Source: Croceitalea sp947503285 | GTDB lineage: Bacteria > Bacteroidota > Bacteroidia > Flavobacteriales > Flavobacteriaceae | Direction: 5' to 3' | Length of the DNA: 64,000 bases | Assembly (NCBI RefSeq): GCF_036985505.1 | Contig: NZ_BTGQ01000005.1 | Location: 310,001 to 374,000 of the forward strand | Shown: positions 26,703 through 36,569 of the stretch, piece by piece | How positions within the stretch are numbered: the first letter of the stretch is position 1 | Layout: the number at the start of each line of letters is the position of its first letter | Program-made: the position numbers and the translations under genes | Notes under the pieces: model-generated | What the model saw: the letters and a program-made list of their open reading frames with translations, nothing else | Database searches by the model: none | What the model was told of the DNA's origin: nothing

Positions 26703-29084
26703 TTATTCATCCCGTAATGACTCTACCGGGTTCGCAACGGCAGCTTTAACGCTTTGCCAACTTACCGTTAACAAGGTAATTGCCATAACGATTAGACCTG
26801 CAAAGACAAAACCTTGCCAATCAATATTGGTCTTATATGCAAAACCCTCAAGCCATTTATTCATGGCATACCAAGAAATAGGGGTTGCTATGGCGAAGGC
26901 CAAGGCTACCCATTTCACAAAGTCTTTGTTCAAAAGGGAAAGAATTTGGGTTATCGTTGCACCATTGACCTTTCTAATACCAATTTCTTTCGTCCTGCGT
27001 GCCATGGTATAAGAAGCCAGTGCAAAAAGCCCCATGCAAGAAAGCACAACCGCTAGTATTGAGAACCATGTGATCAAAGTATTTACGCGCCTATATTCGT
27101 CATAATAAACATTCAATTTTTCATCTGCAAAAAAGTAATCCAAGGTTTGGCCAGGAAACAATTCTTGCCATTTTTCTTTGATGAGGTCGATAACCTGTAA
27201 CGTAGCTAGTTTTTCCGATCGTACGGTCAAGTAATCCCAATTCATAAGATTTTCTTGTTCTACAAAAAAATGTGCCAAAGGTTGTATGGCACTTTGAACA
27301 CCTTGATAACTGAAATCATCAATTACCCCGACTACGCGGTATTGGGTTCCGCCTTCCCTGCCTTCTACCAAGATTTGGCCATCTGCTTCGGTATAACCCA
27401 GCTGGTCCATGGCCGTTTGATTCAGTACCACGGTATTTTTTAAGGCTGTGGGCTCTTTGTTAAAACCGTGCCCACTTAATACGTCAATCCCAAGGGTTTT
27501 AAAATAGTCTTTACCGACATAAGACTTTCTAAGACTGATATCCGCTACAGCACTTTCCCCCATAGGATAAAAAGTGTTGTAGTTTTCATCGTAATCCCCA
27601 GGAATGCTTCCTGTAAAATTAACGGACGCTACATATGGGCTTTTCGCCAGTTCTTTCGCGATTACATCAAGTTTACCAGAGGCAATGTCAAGATCACTAT
27701 GTTTCCAAAAATCGGTTTGGGCAACGATGACATTTTCACTGTCAAATTTGGGGTTCTTGTCAAGCATGAAATCAATTTGTTTCCTGACCAAAATGGTTCC
27801 TGAAATCAAAATAATGGCTATAACAAATTGGATGATTACGGATGAATATTTTGAAAGGCCCAATTTGCTTTTTGACGTGTATTTTCCTTGAAGGTTTTCT
27901 ACTAGTTTACTTCGAGACCAAAGCAATGACGGTACAATACTGGAACACACGCCCACAAAGCCCCAAATACCAAATAGCAATAGACCCAGAAAGTACGGAT
28001 TGAATGATTGCAGGATCAAATGGGTTTCAAAAAGCACGTTGAATGCAGGGAGTATAAAGGTGCTTAAGATGAAAATACCAAGTAACAACGCAATAAACCC
28101 TATTGCGAATGACTCTATCATAATCTGCTGTACCACCTGTTTTTTTGAAGCTCCATGTACTTTTTTCACCCCGATTTCACGAGTTCTTGATAGGGCATTT
28201 ACAACGGTCAAATTGATAAAGTTGACTATTGCGATACCAATGACCCCCAAGGCTATGATTGCCAAAATTATGATCAAGGTTTGGTTTGATTCTTCTGCCG
28301 CATGATATTCTGAAAAAGGCAATAGACCGATTTTGGTAGTATTTTCCCCCACAGGAAGGAAATTTGCCTTAACAATACTTTTAAGCTTGTTTTCAACCAC
28401 CGATGGTGACGTACCTTCTTGCAGCAAAACATAGGTTTCAGAAAATGTATTGTACCAATCGTGTACCTCTTTGATCCAAGGTGAAATGGTCTCCCCGCTT
28501 TCATAAGAGGTAACGATATCAAATTTCACTGACGAATTTTCAGGAATATCGACGACTCCGTTTACGGTCAAGAAAGTATTGTCAAAGCCGATTTGTAATT
28601 GTTTGCCCAGAGCGGAAGTGGCACCAAAATATTTTTTGGCAAAGGCCTTGCTTATAACCGCAGTGTACTTTTCATCAAGTACATTTTGCGCGTTTCCTTC
28701 TTTAAAGGGGAAACTAAATACTGAAAAAAATCCATGGTCAACATAAAAGACATTTTCCATAAAGGCATTATCACCATGGCTTAACCGATATCCGTCCCAA
28801 TCAAAGATTCGGGTTCCGTTGACTATTTCAGGAATTTCTTGCTGCATTTGAGGTAGTAACAACCCTTTGGTAGCGGTACTCGTACCATCTTCATAAACTT
28901 CTTGGATCCTATAAATATTGGCGAGGTTTTCGTTAAAATGATTGTAAGTCAAATCGTTATAAAGGTAGATCGACAATACCAAGAATGAGGCGATACCCAC
29001 ACCAAGACCGATGGTATTGATTAGAAACGTGCCTTTACTTCGTTTTATGTTCCTAAAAAATAGTTTTAGATTGTGTTTTAGCAT
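26703..29084 (-). CDS. FtsX/MacB-type duplicated permease P3
   Basis: 793 residues from MLKHNLKLFFRNIKRSKG. Coupling motifs REIGVKKVHGA and KEIGIRKVNGA, tail NPVESLRDE. The RKVNGA motif, the VSWQS segment and the ESLRDE ending are shared only with the adjacent P4, marking a tandem pair. The frame is open upstream to 29129, but those residues overlap the end of P4 and lack the family start. 10 bp from P4. Confidence 0.92.
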   Translation of the reverse strand: MLKHNLKLFFRNIKRSKGTFLINTIGLGVGIASFLVLSIYLYNDLTYNHFNENLANIYRIQEVYEDGTSTATKGLLLPQMQQEIPEIVNGTRIFDWDGYRLSHGDNAFMENVFYVDHGFFSVFSFPFKEGNAQNVLDEKYTAVISKAFAKKYFGATSALGKQLQIGFDNTFLTVNGVVDIPENSSVKFDIVTSYESGETISPWIKEVHDWYNTFSETYVLLQEGTSPSVVENKLKSIVKANFLPVGENTTKIGLLPFSEYHAAEESNQTLIIILAIIALGVIGIAIVNFINLTVVNALSRTREIGVKKVHGASKKQVVQQIMIESFAIGFIALLLGIFILSTFILPAFNVLFETHLILQSFNPYFLGLLLFGIWGFVGVCSSIVPSLLWSRSKLVENLQGKYTSKSKLGLSKYSSVIIQFVIAIILISGTILVRKQIDFMLDKNPKFDSENVIVAQTDFWKHSDLDIASGKLDVIAKELAKSPYVASVNFTGSIPGDYDENYNTFYPMGESAVADISLRKSYVGKDYFKTLGIDVLSGHGFNKEPTALKNTVVLNQTAMDQLGYTEADGQILVEGREGGTQYRVVGVIDDFSYQGVQSAIQPLAHFFVEQENLMNWDYLTVRSEKLATLQVIDLIKEKWQELFPGQTLDYFFADEKLNVYYDEYRRVNTLITWFSILAVVLSCMGLFALASYTMARRTKEIGIRKVNGATITQILSLLNKDFVKWVALAFAIATPISWYAMNKWLEGFAYKTNIDWQGFVFAGLIVMAITLLTVSWQSVKAAVANPVESLRDE

Positions 29085-29094
29085 AGCACTGGTT

Positions 29095-31512
29095 TTATTC
29101 GTCCCGTAATGATTCCATCGGGTTTGCAACGGCAGCTTGAAAGCTCTGCCAGCTCACCGTAAGTGCAGCAATTACTAGGGCTGCCAACCCTGCCAGGGCA
29201 AATATCCACCAGCTTAGGCTTGTCTTATAGGCAAAATCTTGCAACCATTGACTTATGGCATACCAAGAAATTGGAATGGCAAATAGAAAAGCTATGCCAA
29301 CCCATTTTACAAAATCCTTATTTAAAAGTAGAAGTACCTGCGGAACCGTAGCCCCGTTTACCTTTCGTATCCCAATTTCTTTTTTTCGTTGAACCACCGT
29401 GTAAGAGGTTAACCCGAAAAGCCCCATAGAAGCGATTACGATCGCCAAAAAAGTAAATATTTGGAATGTGGCACCAAACGCCTTATCCTCTCTGTATTGT
29501 GCTTCAAATTTTTCATCTAAAAAAGTATAGTTAAAGGTGCTTTTTGGAAATAACGCGGACCATTTACCCTCGATTTCGGAAATTACCCCGTTCAGACCTG
29601 ATGGGGATAAGGCAGTTCGGTTCAATTTGACAAGGATATTGTTCGTATTGGTACGATGCAGTAAAATCATGGGTTCAATACCCGTTTTTAAACCAAAATG
29701 GTGGTAATCTTTAATGACACCTGAAATGGTCCAAACCTGATCAAAAAAGCGAACGGTCTTGTTGACGGCGTCTTGCATATTTGAAATACCCATATGTTTG
29801 ACAAACCGTTCATTCATGACGATGTTATTACTTTGGCCCTTGGCATTATCCAAAAAAGGAACACCGGCCACGAACTGCATATCCATAAGTTCAAAATATT
29901 CAGGGCCTACCGAATAATTATACCATATTCTTGAGTCATCTTTCTTGCCGTTCGGAAAAGTAATACCCACACTTGAGTTTAGTTTTTCGTAGGTATCACC
30001 GGGATAGGTTTTTGAGAATACGGCGCGTTCCACAAAGGGAAGATCGACCAGTTCGTTCTTCAATGTTTTTAGGTCGTTTTCTACTAGGGAATCTGATTTG
30101 GTACCAAATACCGCACCATGTACTGCAATGACCTGATCGATGTCGGCACCAATGGGTTGATTTTGTAAAAACCTTATTTGCTTGTTCACCATTAAAGTGC
30201 CGATCAGTAAAACGATCGTTGCCAAAAATTGACCTATAATAAGTCCTTTTCTAATGGTCAGGCCATTGTTAGAGGTGTGTACTTTTCCTTTTAAGGCCTT
30301 GGCAGGACTGTAATTGCCCAAAACAAAGGCCGGATATAATCCCGAAAGGAATGCACCAAAAGCGATGAATCCTATTACGGGGAGAAAATCTTTAATGGTA
30401 GCAGGGCCTATGGTCAACTCCTTTGCAATAAAACCATTGAATATGGGCAATACGGCCAATACGATCACTATGGCCAGTACAATGGCAGCAAAGTTCACTA
30501 ACAATGACTCTAGCAGTGATTGTACTATTATTTGTGGTTTCAGGGCGCCGGCTACTTTTCGAATACCTGTTTCCTTTGCACGCTCTAGCGACTTGGCCGT
30601 AGATAGGTTGATGTAATTGAGCCATGAAAGCACAATAATGATAAAGGCAATAGCCAATAGAAAACGCACCCTACTTGCGCTACCATTGGCTTCAGCTTCG
30701 TAGGGCTTGTTAGAGTATAGGTGAATGTCTTCAAGTGGCTCTATATTATGCCTCTCAAAGGGAAGGCTCTCCACTTTGTGGGCCATGATTTTTTGCTTGA
30801 GCGCAACGGCATCGGCCGAGGAATCAAGTTTTATATAGGTAAAATACGTGTTTTGGTTCCAGGTAAACTTCCAGTCACCCTCAAAAATCGACCAGGTATA
30901 AAAGCTTTTAAACGAAATTAGGAAGTCATTTTTTAGATGGGTATTGCGCCCATTGTCTTGAAGGATTCCGGTGACGGTAAAAACCGGACCCTTATCATCA
31001 TTTAGTTTCAAGGTTCTACCAAGTACTTCTTCAGAACCGAAAAGCTTTTGTGCCAACGATGGTGTCAATACTATGGTGTATGGATCGTTCAGGGCATTTT
31101 TGACATCCCCTTGTTGTAGTTGGTGGTTAAAGATCTCAAAATAGGAAGGGTCTGCCAAAGACCCCTTGTTGTTGTCGAACAATTCATTATCGGCCATAAT
31201 GACCACCTCGGTCATGTGTCGAAACCTTACAAAATCCAACACCTCGGGAAACACCTCTTTGAGTGTTGGTCCACTTACAATGTAGGCATTGGCATCACCG
31301 GCAACCCATTCCCCTCCTTCTTTATAATCCATGTAAACGCGTTGTACATTTTCGGAACCTTGAAATTTGTCAAAGCTTTTTTCATAGTTTACATAAAGCA
31401 TGACCAGCACGAATGAAGCGATACCAATGGCCAATCCAAAAATATTGATAAAGGAATATAGCTTATTCTTTAACAAGTATCTGGTGGCGATTTTTAAGAA
31501 CAGTTTGTACAT
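29095..31512 (-). CDS. FtsX/MacB-type duplicated permease P4
   Basis: 805 residues, MYKLFLKIATRYLLKNKLYSFIN. The N-half coupling motif is KETGIRKVAGA (Thr in place of Val or Ile), the C-half KEIGIRKVNGA; tail NPMESLRDE. The first outside domain contains a well-kept MacB_PCD ending (EPLEDIHLYSNKPYE) just before helix 2. Sister of P3 by the C-terminal half, while the N-terminal half differs, so the halves may have different histories. 23 bp downstream of P5. Confidence 0.92.
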   Translation of the reverse strand: MYKLFLKIATRYLLKNKLYSFINIFGLAIGIASFVLVMLYVNYEKSFDKFQGSENVQRVYMDYKEGGEWVAGDANAYIVSGPTLKEVFPEVLDFVRFRHMTEVVIMADNELFDNNKGSLADPSYFEIFNHQLQQGDVKNALNDPYTIVLTPSLAQKLFGSEEVLGRTLKLNDDKGPVFTVTGILQDNGRNTHLKNDFLISFKSFYTWSIFEGDWKFTWNQNTYFTYIKLDSSADAVALKQKIMAHKVESLPFERHNIEPLEDIHLYSNKPYEAEANGSASRVRFLLAIAFIIIVLSWLNYINLSTAKSLERAKETGIRKVAGALKPQIIVQSLLESLLVNFAAIVLAIVIVLAVLPIFNGFIAKELTIGPATIKDFLPVIGFIAFGAFLSGLYPAFVLGNYSPAKALKGKVHTSNNGLTIRKGLIIGQFLATIVLLIGTLMVNKQIRFLQNQPIGADIDQVIAVHGAVFGTKSDSLVENDLKTLKNELVDLPFVERAVFSKTYPGDTYEKLNSSVGITFPNGKKDDSRIWYNYSVGPEYFELMDMQFVAGVPFLDNAKGQSNNIVMNERFVKHMGISNMQDAVNKTVRFFDQVWTISGVIKDYHHFGLKTGIEPMILLHRTNTNNILVKLNRTALSPSGLNGVISEIEGKWSALFPKSTFNYTFLDEKFEAQYREDKAFGATFQIFTFLAIVIASMGLFGLTSYTVVQRKKEIGIRKVNGATVPQVLLLLNKDFVKWVGIAFLFAIPISWYAISQWLQDFAYKTSLSWWIFALAGLAALVIAALTVSWQSFQAAVANPMESLRDE

Positions 31513-31535
31513 GATATTTTTTTAGGTCATTGACT

Positions 31536-33911
31536 TCATTCTTCCCTTAGGGTATCGACAGGATTTTTATTTGCTGCTGAAAGGGTCTGTATACCAACGG
31601 TGAATAATGCCAAGGTCATTGCCAAAAAACCTGTTAGAAAAAAGACCATCCAATTGATATCGATTCGATAGGCGAAATCTTGAAGCCATCTCTCCATGGC
31701 AAACCAACCAATAGGTATTGATATTAAAGTGGCCAAAGCCACCAGCTTTAAAAATGATTTTGAAAACAACCCAACGATATGAAAATCTGAGGCGCCGAGC
31801 ACCTTTCTTACCCCAATTTCCTTTGAACGCTGTGCTACTTTATGTGCGATTAGCCCAAAAAGGCCCATACAGGCTATAAAGAGTGCTATTAAAGTGAATA
31901 CGTTGAAAATTTTTCCAAATCGCTTTTCCGATTTATAAAGTTGGGCATAAGACTCATCCATAAACTGATATTCAAAAGGGATGTTGGGTATGTGGGTCTT
32001 CATAGTCCGTTCGATATGTGCCAGGGTGTTATCCAAATCATCCATGGTTACTTTTATCGCAATATTGCTGCTGTAAAAACTTCGCGATTTGGTTCGGTAA
32101 CCAATGAACATGGGTTCTATGGAAAGCTGAAAAGGCTGAAAATGAAAATCTTGTATGACACCTATTACCTTTTTTCCGTTGAATAGTTTTCCTATGGCAT
32201 TGGACCATCCCAAGGCTTTTACGGCAGATTCGTTTATTAAGATACTCTCTGTCTGGTCGGTTGGAAATTCTTCCGAGAAATTTCGGCCGGCCACTAATTT
32301 CATCTCAAAAAGACTTACGTAATCATCATCAATATAATTGCGATAGGCGAACAATTTTTCATTACCCGAGTTACCTTCCCAATCTTCAATAATCGTCTGA
32401 TCTTCAGTGGTAAGGGGCATATTATTGGTCAGGGCAACGCGTTGTATCTGGGGGTGCTTTAACAATTCATCTTTTATAACCGCATTTTTATCATAAAAAT
32501 CTACTTTTTGGTAAGGTATATATACGATTTGCCCTTTAGAATACCCCAGTTTTTTATTTTGGATAAAGTCAAGCTGTTGATAGACCACAACACTTGCGAT
32601 GGCCAGAACAATTGCGGCGGCAAATTGGCCAACCACTAAGGCATTTCTTAAAAAAGCACCATCTTTACTTTTGAACTTCACGCCTTTTAGTGCCTTGATG
32701 GGCGCGATGGCCGAAGCCAAAAATGCAGGATATAGCCCGGAAATAATGCCAATGCCCAATGCTACAATGAACAATAATAAGAACAAGCCGGTCTTACCTG
32801 AGAAGCTCTGTGAAATGGCCGATCCGATGATATTGTTGAATATAGGTAAAAGCAAAAGGGATAAAAGGGAGGCCAGTAAGAAACTGAACAAGGTTACCAA
32901 TAATGATTCAGAAATAAACTGATTTATAAGATGCTTTTTCTTGGCGCCTAAAACTTTGCGTACACCAACTTCCTTAGAGCGGCTAGAGGCCCTTGCCGAG
33001 GCTAGATTCATGTAATTGACACCTGCCAACAATACTATGATAAGTGCTATGGTGGCAGACAGGTAAATGTATCGAATATCACTTGTCGGGCCTATCTCAA
33101 AGTTGATTTGCGAGTGCAAGCGAATATCTTTAAGGGGTTGTAAATAGTACTCTGCCCTGAATGGAAACTGTTTGTATGCCGGTATGGTGTACACCTTTAA
33201 AGCGTCCATTTTTTTATTGAACAAGGTATAATCATATCCTTTTGGCAAAACTATATAAGCGTAGTAGTTATTGCTTGCCCAAGAATCACTGTTTTGATAA
33301 TACCTGTAGTTCTTATATGAAGTGATGTAATCAAAACTAAAATGCTGGTTATTCGGCACATCGCTTACGATTCCTTTTACCGTTAAAAGTCCGTCGTTTT
33401 CAAGTTTTATCGTTTTTCCTATCGCAGGGGTATTTCCAAAGTGCTTCTTTGCCATGGATTCGGTAAGGATCACACTTTTGGGATCTTCCAGTGCTTTTTC
33501 ACCGATACCTTCAATGATATTGTAATCAAAGACGTTGAATAATTCCCCATCTGAAAAAAGACCCTGTGCATAAAAGGTCTTGGTACCTATGCGAAGAAGG
33601 GTCTCGTCGCGGGTAAGGGTGGTGGCCTCTTCAACTTCAGGAAATTGATTTTTCAATGTTTCCGCCAAGGGTCTGGGTGCAAGGGCAAACCGATCCGTCC
33701 CCTTAAACTCATTGCCCCTTTGAATCATGGAGACCCGATAGATACGGTCTGCTTTTTCATGTTGACCATCATAGCTTAGTTCGTATTGAATGTAAAGTGC
33801 TATCAATATGAAACAGGTAAGACCGACCGTCATGCCGGCAAGGTTGATGAATGAGAAGAAACGATGCTTTACCAAGCTTCTAAATCCAATCTTGATGTAG
33901 GTAGTTATCAT
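31536..33911 (-). CDS. FtsX/MacB-type duplicated permease P5, first gene of unit TU4
   Basis: 791 residues from MITTYIKIGFRSLVKHRFFSFIN. The open frame continues upstream to 33959, but the family start is at 33911. Coupling motifs KEVGVRKVLGA and KEIGVRKVLGA, tail NPVDTLREE. The first outside domain (GNEFKGTDRFALAPRPLAETLKNQFPEVEEATTL) is closest by eye to P8. A 231-bp gap upstream holds a sigma-54-like promoter and two dyads, so this gene probably opens the unit P5-P4-P3-GIN1-P2-P1-ATPase1. Confidence 0.92.
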   Translation of the reverse strand: MITTYIKIGFRSLVKHRFFSFINLAGMTVGLTCFILIALYIQYELSYDGQHEKADRIYRVSMIQRGNEFKGTDRFALAPRPLAETLKNQFPEVEEATTLTRDETLLRIGTKTFYAQGLFSDGELFNVFDYNIIEGIGEKALEDPKSVILTESMAKKHFGNTPAIGKTIKLENDGLLTVKGIVSDVPNNQHFSFDYITSYKNYRYYQNSDSWASNNYYAYIVLPKGYDYTLFNKKMDALKVYTIPAYKQFPFRAEYYLQPLKDIRLHSQINFEIGPTSDIRYIYLSATIALIIVLLAGVNYMNLASARASSRSKEVGVRKVLGAKKKHLINQFISESLLVTLFSFLLASLLSLLLLPIFNNIIGSAISQSFSGKTGLFLLLFIVALGIGIISGLYPAFLASAIAPIKALKGVKFKSKDGAFLRNALVVGQFAAAIVLAIASVVVYQQLDFIQNKKLGYSKGQIVYIPYQKVDFYDKNAVIKDELLKHPQIQRVALTNNMPLTTEDQTIIEDWEGNSGNEKLFAYRNYIDDDYVSLFEMKLVAGRNFSEEFPTDQTESILINESAVKALGWSNAIGKLFNGKKVIGVIQDFHFQPFQLSIEPMFIGYRTKSRSFYSSNIAIKVTMDDLDNTLAHIERTMKTHIPNIPFEYQFMDESYAQLYKSEKRFGKIFNVFTLIALFIACMGLFGLIAHKVAQRSKEIGVRKVLGASDFHIVGLFSKSFLKLVALATLISIPIGWFAMERWLQDFAYRIDINWMVFFLTGFLAMTLALFTVGIQTLSAANKNPVDTLREE

Positions 33912-33996
33912 GTGTTCCTTAAGTCTTTTGGCTGGCTGTTTAGCCGTTAGGTAGGGCAAAGAGTCGTTGAAAATGGTATCGCCTACAACTAAAGTG

Positions 33997-34012
33997 TTCG
34001 ATTTTCATGCCA
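33997..34012 (-). promoter_or_regulatory. Sigma-54-like promoter before P5
   Basis: TGGCATGAAAATCGAA read on the minus strand. The GG minus-24 element is perfect (TGGCAT); the minus-12 dinucleotide at the canonical spacing is GA rather than GC. It shares the pattern TGGCAT-N5-TCGA with the sites before P12 and P14. The leader to ATG 33911 would be about 75 bases. Confidence 0.6.
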
Positions 34013-34065
34013 AAAATATAAGTGTCTAAAAATTAGATTCTTATAACAAGAAAGGACTCAAAAAG

Positions 34066-34104
34066 TGTAAAATATTTGGACAAATTATGTACAAAATATT
34101 GACA
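34066..34104. promoter_or_regulatory. Tandem 17-bp dyads upstream of P5
   Basis: TGTAAAATATTTGGACA at 34066-34082 and TGTACAAAATATTGACA at 34088-34104, both TGT-N11-ACA, with starts 22 bp apart. They lie 54 bp upstream of the TGGCAT element, a normal place for an enhancer-binding activator. Confidence 0.7.
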
Positions 34105-34142
34105 CGGTTCCCTTGAAGGTATATTTATTTCTTGGTGTTTGG

Positions 34143-36557
34143 TTATTCTATTTTTAAGCTTTTTACAGGGTTGGCCAAAGCTGATTTCAGGGTTCTAGTA
34201 CCGATGGTCAAAACCGCTATGAGCAGTGCCAAGACACCAGAAAGGGCGAAGAAATGCCAACTTAAATCAACACGGTTCGCATAATTCTCAAGCCATTCAT
34301 TGGCAAACCACCAAGCTATTGGGGTAGCTATGAAAAAGGCGATAACGACCAGCTTTACGAAATCTTTGGTCAGTAAGTAGGTCACCGACAGTATACTGGC
34401 CCCTATTACCTTTCGAATACCGATTTCTTTGGTACGCAGGTTTGTAATCAACATTGACATGGCGAACAACCCAACACAACTCAAGAGTATGGCAATTATT
34501 GAACCACTTGTGATGAGGGCGGCCATGGTTTTTTCCCTTTTAAAGGTCCTGTCTACATTTTCATCTAGAAAAGAACCTAAAAATTCGGCATTGGGCTCAA
34601 TTTTTTTGTAAGTATCCTCAACAAATGAAAAAGACTTGGCCATATTTGAAGAAGCTACTTTAACATAGGCATAGTAAAGTACTTCTTCCTTATCCAAGAA
34701 AAACGTGAGGGGTTCGATATTTTTTGAAATATCTTGAAAGTTGTAATCCTTGACCACCCCGATTATTGGATAACTCAAGCTATCACTAATAGGAAGGCGT
34801 GCGGTCAATGGATGGTCTTCGCCAAGTTCTTTGGCCATACTTTCATTGATGATTACGGATTGGGTATCACTTTCTCGTGAAATATCAAAACCTCGACCTT
34901 TTACAAATTCCAGCCCCAAGGTTTTGGCATAGTCGTAATCAACCACTAAACTATTGGTACGAACACTTTTACCCTTGTAATCAAAGCCCCAGACACTGGA
35001 ATATTGGCTGCCGTCCCTTCCTCTTCCGAGATTGTTATCAGCAGCGGTGACCGCCATGATATCGGGGTTGTTGGTTAGCGCTTCACGAAGTAGTTTAACC
35101 ACGTCATGGCTATTCTTTTTACCATTTAGCGGAAAGGAAAGTACCTGCTCTTTGTCATAGCCCAAATCTTTATTGCGCATGTAATCAAGCTGTCCATTGA
35201 GCACCAATGTACCACTGATCAAAAGAATCGCAATACCGAACTGCAGTACGATAAGGGCATCGCGCAAACGATTTTTGCCAGAGGAACCCAATTTCCCCTT
35301 TAAGGATTGGATGGTGGATAAACGACTTAACAGCAGCGCAGGGTACCCACCTACGATAAGTGATAAGATTAAGATGAAAAGCAGTGCGGTAAGCAGCAAT
35401 TGGGGCGATAACAGAACATCAAATGTAGCATTGGTTCCGAATAAGGCTTGAAATTTGTCTTTTAGCAATACGCTTAATAGTATTCCCAAACCCAGTGAAA
35501 TACCAAAAACGATTAGGCTTTCTCCCCAAAACTGTGAAAAAAGCTGGCGTTTTTCCGCCCCGAGCGTTTTGCGCATGCCAATTTCCCTAAGTCGCTGTGA
35601 GCTTTTGGCAATGCTCATGTTAACAAAATTGACACAGGCAATGAATAAAATAAGTAAGGCTACCCCTAAAACTAGATATACTTTTGCCCTACTGATTTCA
35701 ACGAAACCTTTTCTATAATCAACAAAACGCATATCCCTTACAGGTAACAGCCCCAGTTGGGCAAAATCACCATTTGCATTAGGAAGCGCCCCATCACGTT
35801 TTAGGTTTTCAATGGCCCCTGCATAATGTTGATTGGTAAAGCCCCTACTATTTTCTTCGAACATTTTCGACGTGACCTGTTCTTGTAACTGAAGAAAAAC
35901 CTCATGATATTGGGCATTCCAAAGTTCTTTGGTTTCCTCATATTCGGGATTCTTCTTAAAAGGCAGGGCGATATCATAGCTGATGGAACTTTGGTCGGGC
36001 TCGTCAGCAGAAACCGCCTTTACCGTAAAAGGTACATTTTCACCATTGATCAAAACGGTAATGGTTTTTTCGATGGGGTCGGTATCACCAAATAATTTTA
36101 CTGCGGTACTTTCCGTAATCACGACTGAAGAGATTTCTTCAAGGGAATTTTGCCGCGTTCCTTTTATCATCGGAAAACTGAACATCTCAAAAAAATCGGC
36201 ATCAACATAAATAGCGTCCAGACCAAGCTCTTTTTCTTTATAGATGGTCAAGGCCTCTTCTTCAAGAAAGCGGGTTATTTTGTCTACCCCGGGCACTTCG
36301 GATCTTAGGGCTTCGGCAAAGGGTGTTGGCTGACTGGTGCCTACTTCCGTTCCTTTTGGGGTTTGCCAGGTAATATGGGCCTGATAGAGCCGTTCACCGT
36401 TTTTATGGAATTTGTCAAAAGAAAGTTGGTGTAGGGAATCCATGGTCAGTAGGGTGGCTACACCAAAGGCCACGGATAGTCCTAAAATTCCGATTATGGT
36501 AAAAAGTCTGTTTTTCCAAAGGTTTCGTAAGGCGACTTTCAAATAGTTCTTGATCAT
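34143..36557 (-). CDS. FtsX/MacB-type duplicated permease P6
   Basis: 804 residues. It is the most divergent at the first helix (GILGLSVAFGVATLLTMDSLHQLSFDKF). Coupling motifs REIGMRKTLGA and KEIGIRKVIGA, tail NPVKSLKIE. The second outside domain carries GRGRDGSQYSS and FVKGRGFDIS. It is the last gene of unit TU3; the regulatory gap before P5 follows its stop. 12 bp downstream of P7. Confidence 0.91.
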   Translation of the reverse strand: MIKNYLKVALRNLWKNRLFTIIGILGLSVAFGVATLLTMDSLHQLSFDKFHKNGERLYQAHITWQTPKGTEVGTSQPTPFAEALRSEVPGVDKITRFLEEEALTIYKEKELGLDAIYVDADFFEMFSFPMIKGTRQNSLEEISSVVITESTAVKLFGDTDPIEKTITVLINGENVPFTVKAVSADEPDQSSISYDIALPFKKNPEYEETKELWNAQYHEVFLQLQEQVTSKMFEENSRGFTNQHYAGAIENLKRDGALPNANGDFAQLGLLPVRDMRFVDYRKGFVEISRAKVYLVLGVALLILFIACVNFVNMSIAKSSQRLREIGMRKTLGAEKRQLFSQFWGESLIVFGISLGLGILLSVLLKDKFQALFGTNATFDVLLSPQLLLTALLFILILSLIVGGYPALLLSRLSTIQSLKGKLGSSGKNRLRDALIVLQFGIAILLISGTLVLNGQLDYMRNKDLGYDKEQVLSFPLNGKKNSHDVVKLLREALTNNPDIMAVTAADNNLGRGRDGSQYSSVWGFDYKGKSVRTNSLVVDYDYAKTLGLEFVKGRGFDISRESDTQSVIINESMAKELGEDHPLTARLPISDSLSYPIIGVVKDYNFQDISKNIEPLTFFLDKEEVLYYAYVKVASSNMAKSFSFVEDTYKKIEPNAEFLGSFLDENVDRTFKREKTMAALITSGSIIAILLSCVGLFAMSMLITNLRTKEIGIRKVIGASILSVTYLLTKDFVKLVVIAFFIATPIAWWFANEWLENYANRVDLSWHFFALSGVLALLIAVLTIGTRTLKSALANPVKSLKIE

Positions 36558-36569
36558 GGTGGTATGTTT